15,375 bases of DNA, from assembly GCA_030611625.1 (NCBI GenBank), contig JAUWPK010000025.1:1-15375 (forward strand), given 5' to 3'. The stretch's first letter is position 1; every line of letters starts with the position of its first letter. Shown here one piece after another: positions 13,147 through 15,375 of the stretch. The notes beneath the pieces are model-generated. The model ran no database searches and had not been told where the DNA came from. It was given only the letters and a program-made list of their open reading frames with translations. The DNA comes from Promethearchaeum sp. (GTDB lineage Archaea > Asgardarchaeota > Lokiarchaeia > Sigyniarchaeales > Promethearchaeaceae). Made by a program: the position numbers and the translations under genes.

Positions 13147-14490
13147 TCACTTTCCATTTGAATTTGATGATTCTAATAGCCATTTTTGCAGAGATTTAAT
13201 TTGAATTTTAATATCATGCTCATAAATTGAATCTTGATGATAAAATTGCGTAATTATCGTTCCAAAATTGAGGGAAAGACCAGTTAGGGTATTAATCTCT
13301 CTAATTCCTTTTACTAAAGACGAAATTTCTCTATTTCTCGTTTCGGGTTCGGAAATGTCTACAGATACTTGGATCAGCTCTTTTACATCATCACGATCTC
13401 GCACTATAAAATCAATTTCTTCCCTTTTTGATGATCTCCAATACCCAATTGTTCTGAAGGGATTTTGAATAATTTGTCGCTGTAATTGTAGAAAAACTAA
13501 ATTTTCATATCGAATAGAGGTGTCTCCACGTGAAATAATAGAAAAAAGTCCAAGATCATGCAAATATATCTTAGGCTTTGAATTCATTTCCCTTCTATAT
13601 GACAAATCATATCTATATACCAAATAAAAAATCCCAGTTTCCTGTAAAATATTCAACAATTGATAAAGCATATCCGTTGTAGTCTTTATTCTTTGAGAAG
13701 TAAAATCTTTATAAATCTTATTAATACTGATGGATTTTCCGTTGTTTTTAATCAGAGTTTTAAGAAAATGCTTAACCAAAAAACCATTTTTTAGTTTATA
13801 GCGTTCCATTAAATCCCGATATATTATTGCATCATAATAATCCGCTAAGATTTTTTGTTTTTTATAGATTTCGGATTCTAATACTACTTCAGGATACCCC
13901 CCATATTCAAGATATTCCTCAAAAAGTGCCTGAAAACGAGAGGATTCTTTTGTATTCATTGCTGTATCTGGTTTAAATCCTCGAAATCGCAAAAATTCAT
14001 CAAAAGAAAGGCTATAAAAGAAATATGAAGTGCTTCTCCCTCTAAATGCGGTTGCAATCTCGGAGCTTAGCAATTTTGATGATGATCCTGTAATATATAT
14101 CGGAAAATTATATTTCATAAGACTCAATATTGCTTTTTCCCAATTTTCTATCGACTGCGGTTCATCAATGAAAATGAAAAGTGGCTCATCCAGTTCTTTA
14201 GTGAAAAGACTCCAATAAATTTCCAAAAGATTGGGAATATCTTTAACGGATATCTCAGAGAAAGCAATATCCTCGAAATTTATATAGATAATTTGAGACT
14301 TCCGTATTTTTTTTTTTTTTATCAACTCTTGCATTCTTTGGAATAATAGATATGTTTTACCGATTCTTCGCGCTCCGATAATAATTTGAGGTCTTTTATC
14401 ATCTCGAAACTCAAAATTTCTCGCAATTACGTGAGGAAGTGGCATTTCATAAAAATCTAAAAAATACCGCTTAATTGCATTTATATCCAT
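13147..14490 (-). CDS. AAA ATPase with DUF4143 domain (COG1373-like)
   Basis: 447-residue protein from ATG 14490; a TTG at 14511 would add 7 codons. The N-terminal AAA domain has Walker A GARRIGKT (39-46), Walker B LFIFIDE (104-110), sensor-1 region ITGSSSKLL (133-141) and FRGRS (149-153) with a candidate arginine finger. The DUF4143 part follows, with YLEYGGYPEVV (193-203) and DYYDAIIYRDLMERY (217-231), then a winged-helix region. A C-terminal PD-(D/E)xK-like core reads WRSSKREEIDFIV (351-363) and ELIQVSVDI (371-379), with Gln where the catalytic Lys segment usually begins. All parts of the family are present and the length is normal. COG1373 ATPases are widespread in archaea and often near toxin-antitoxin genes; their substrate is not established. 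It lies upstream of the DUF234 fragment on the same strand, 164 bases away. Confidence 0.85.
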   Translation of the reverse strand: MDINAIKRYFLDFYEMPLPHVIARNFEFRDDKRPQIIIGARRIGKTYLLFQRMQELIKKKKIRKSQIIYINFEDIAFSEISVKDIPNLLEIYWSLFTKELDEPLFIFIDEPQSIENWEKAILSLMKYNFPIYITGSSSKLLSSEIATAFRGRSTSYFFYSLSFDEFLRFRGFKPDTAMNTKESSRFQALFEEYLEYGGYPEVVLESEIYKKQKILADYYDAIIYRDLMERYKLKNGFLVKHFLKTLIKNNGKSISINKIYKDFTSQRIKTTTDMLYQLLNILQETGIFYLVYRYDLSYRREMNSKPKIYLHDLGLFSIISRGDTSIRYENLVFLQLQRQIIQNPFRTIGYWRSSKREEIDFIVRDRDDVKELIQVSVDISEPETRNREISSLVKGIREINTLTGLSLNFGTIITQFYHQDSIYEHDIKIQIKSLQKWLLESSNSNGK

Positions 14491-14522
14491 AATATATATA
14501 TAAAAAATCAATCTAAAAAATC

Positions 14523-14563
14523 TACCTTTTCTAAAAGGTAATTTTTGGAATAATTTACCTTTT
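14523..14563. promoter_or_regulatory. Three TACCTTTT half-sites upstream of the AAA ATPase gene
   Basis: TACCTTTT (14523-14530) and AAAAGGTA (14533-14540) form a perfect palindrome with a 2-base spacer. A third copy, TACCTTTT (14556-14563), lies 33 bases after the first in the same orientation. The group stands 33-73 bases before ATG 14490. This is the arrangement of a multi-site operator; a small RNA hairpin is an alternative. Confidence 0.4.
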
Positions 14564-14869
14564 TAAAAATGATTATTTTGAGAAAAAAAAAATCTTGTTT
14601 CATTTTCATAAATTAAGAGCCATCAATTGATAAGGAATAGATTCGAGATCACTTCAAGTTCTAACCAAAAGAATGTAATTATATACTTTTACAAAATTTC
14701 GAGTATTAGTAATATCTAATTCTATTCTTTTCCAGAATTACCAGAGTCTCCAGAGGCTCCATCTTTAAAAAAATCGGAAAAATAGACGGAAATCCCGAAA
14801 TACTGTCACTTTTGATTTGAACGGAAACAGAGATAATTTCGACTTCATGATTTGAGATTTTTTAAACCT
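14564..14869. other. Divergent intergenic region without a gene
   Basis: This is most of a gap of about 410 bases between the AAA ATPase gene (minus) and the HEPN gene (plus). It holds the upstream part of both promoters. Short open frames on the minus strand around 14710-14850 lack convincing starts or family resemblance. An imperfect inverted repeat, GAGTCTC-CA-GAGGCTC (near 14745-14760), is the only structure I see. Confidence 0.5.
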
Positions 14870-14880
14870 AATATTTTATT
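14870..14880 (+). promoter_or_regulatory. TATA-like box of the HEPN gene
   Basis: AATATTTTATT is centred 27-28 bases before ATG 14903. This spacing supports ATG 14903 over the in-frame TTG at 14852, and a leaderless transcript. Confidence 0.4.
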
Positions 14881-14902
14881 CCTTAAAAACATTGTATTAT
14901 AT

Positions 14903-15322
14903 ATGACAAGAAAAAATGCCGAATATTGGTTAGACGAAGCAGAGAATGATTATGAAATGGCAGAAATCTTGTTAAAGGCATCAAAATTTAATGGGGCTGT
15001 TTTCCATTTTGTTCAATCTGCTGAAAAAGGAATCAAAGCACTTTTACATTATCTTAATGCTCAACCATGGGGGCATTCTATCCATGATTTATTATGTGAC
15101 TATGAAAAAATGGGTTTTTCAGTCAATGATGAAATTAAAAAGGTTGCAAAAGATTTAGATGTTCATTATATTTCATCTCGTTATCCTAATTCACTTATAG
15201 AAAAATCCCCAAAGGAGTTATATGATTTAGATATAGTCAAATTTATTGAAAAACAAACTAAAATTATTTTAAAATTTGTTGAAAAAAGAAAAGAAGAGAT
15301 GTTCAAAAATGTCAAAACATAG
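14903..15322 (+). CDS. HEPN-domain protein of a HEPN-MNT pair
   Basis: 139 residues from ATG 14903. The sequence follows the HEPN pattern: AEYWLDEAENDYEMAEILL (6-24), KFNGAVFHFVQSAEKGIKAL (28-47, the conserved Q-x-A-E-K-x-x-K-A-L helix), HSIHDLL (58-64), then DLDVHYISSRYPN (84-96), the LxxxYIxxRYP motif of COG1895/COG2250 HEPN proteins. The Arg and His residues of RNase-type HEPN domains have partial candidates (Arg93, His58/His61), but the strict R-x4-6-H motif is not clear. The last 14 bases overlap the start of the next frame, so the two are translationally coupled. In characterised pairs HEPN is an RNase toxin held off by a nucleotidyltransferase that adds AMP to it; whether that holds for this branch is unknown. 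An in-frame TTG at 14852 is a less likely start. Confidence 0.85.
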   Translation: MTRKNAEYWLDEAENDYEMAEILLKASKFNGAVFHFVQSAEKGIKALLHYLNAQPWGHSIHDLLCDYEKMGFSVNDEIKKVAKDLDVHYISSRYPNSLIEKSPKELYDLDIVKFIEKQTKIILKFVEKRKEEMFKNVKT

Positions 15323-15375
15323 GGAATATACAGATTTATTTAAGGATATGATTGAAAAAATTCAAGAAAAGATTG
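15309..15375 (+). CDS. Start of the HEPN partner gene, probably a minimal nucleotidyltransferase; cut by window edge
   Basis: ATG 15309 lies within the last codons of the HEPN gene. The visible 22 codons read MSKHREYTDLFKDMIEKIQE then KI, a helix like the one before the catalytic GSxxxG motif of minimal nucleotidyltransferases (COG1708). That motif would lie beyond the right edge, so the assignment rests on gene order: HEPN genes of this group are usually followed, often with overlap, by such a gene. Confidence 0.55.
   Translation, partial: MSKHREYTDLFKDMIEKIQEKI

Noticed and set aside
14745..14760. Imperfect inverted repeat GAGTCTC-CA-GAGGCTC as operator
   Set aside because: Arms mismatch and the site is far from both promoters. 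It is not distinguishable from chance.
14700..14850. Minus-strand frames ending in a Gly/Ser-rich peptide, possibly a lost gene
   Set aside because: Each frame is short, interrupted by stops and lacks a start with upstream signals. I could not align it to any family from memory.

Overview
This AT-rich window (roughly one third G+C by eye) is archaeal. First genes of transcription units have TATA-like boxes centred about 25-29 bases before the start codon, so they look leaderless, while genes inside operons carry Shine-Dalgarno motifs of the GGTGA type. A long NosD-type parallel beta-helix protein ends in an IPGFP plus hydrophobic segment plus basic tail, the form of archaeal surface-anchoring C-termini. 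Together with the FtsX-type ABC transporter and COG1672/COG1373-type ATPases, this best fits an Asgard (Lokiarchaeia-like) archaeon. That assignment is an inference; the archaeal domain is more secure than the phylum.

Layout. Bases 1-4751 (minus strand) hold a tight operon, read from right to left: a LolD/MacB-type ATPase, a 980-residue permease with two FtsX domains, a second and different ATPase with an unusual C-terminal hydrophobic segment, and the first 24 codons of another gene at the window edge. Bases 5032-6306 (minus) hold an MFS exporter. Bases 6409-7171 (minus) hold a VapBC-like module: a ribbon-helix-helix antitoxin followed by a PIN-domain toxin. Bases 7228-10393 are built around a direct duplication. 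A 161-162 base segment occurs on both sides of the beta-helix gene (7577-9958, plus). The right copy is the 3' half of an intact small gene (10070-10393, minus); the left copy is a decayed fragment of that gene.

Bases 10632-11100 (plus) hold an intact small antitoxin-like gene followed by a ParE/RelE-type toxin gene that I can read through only by allowing one frameshift and two in-frame stops. Bases 11189-12285 (plus) hold a two-gene operon: a four-helix membrane protein with a C-terminal zinc ribbon, and a winged-helix regulator that starts at TTG inside a 4-base overlap. Bases 12338-14490 (minus) hold two ATPase-family genes: a C-terminal DUF234 fragment that has lost its ATPase domain, and an apparently complete DUF4143-type AAA ATPase. 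At the right edge (14903-15375, plus) a HEPN-domain gene overlaps the start of a further gene, probably its nucleotidyltransferase partner.

The left third is transport. The rest is an accessory region with three toxin-antitoxin-like modules (one decayed), two orphan ATPase-family genes, a repeat-rich surface glycoprotein and gene duplication. I see no rRNA, tRNA, CRISPR array or transposase. The most unusual observations are the two-ATPase/one-permease ABC operon with a membrane-tailed ATPase, the membrane zinc-ribbon plus winged-helix pair, and the decayed genes.
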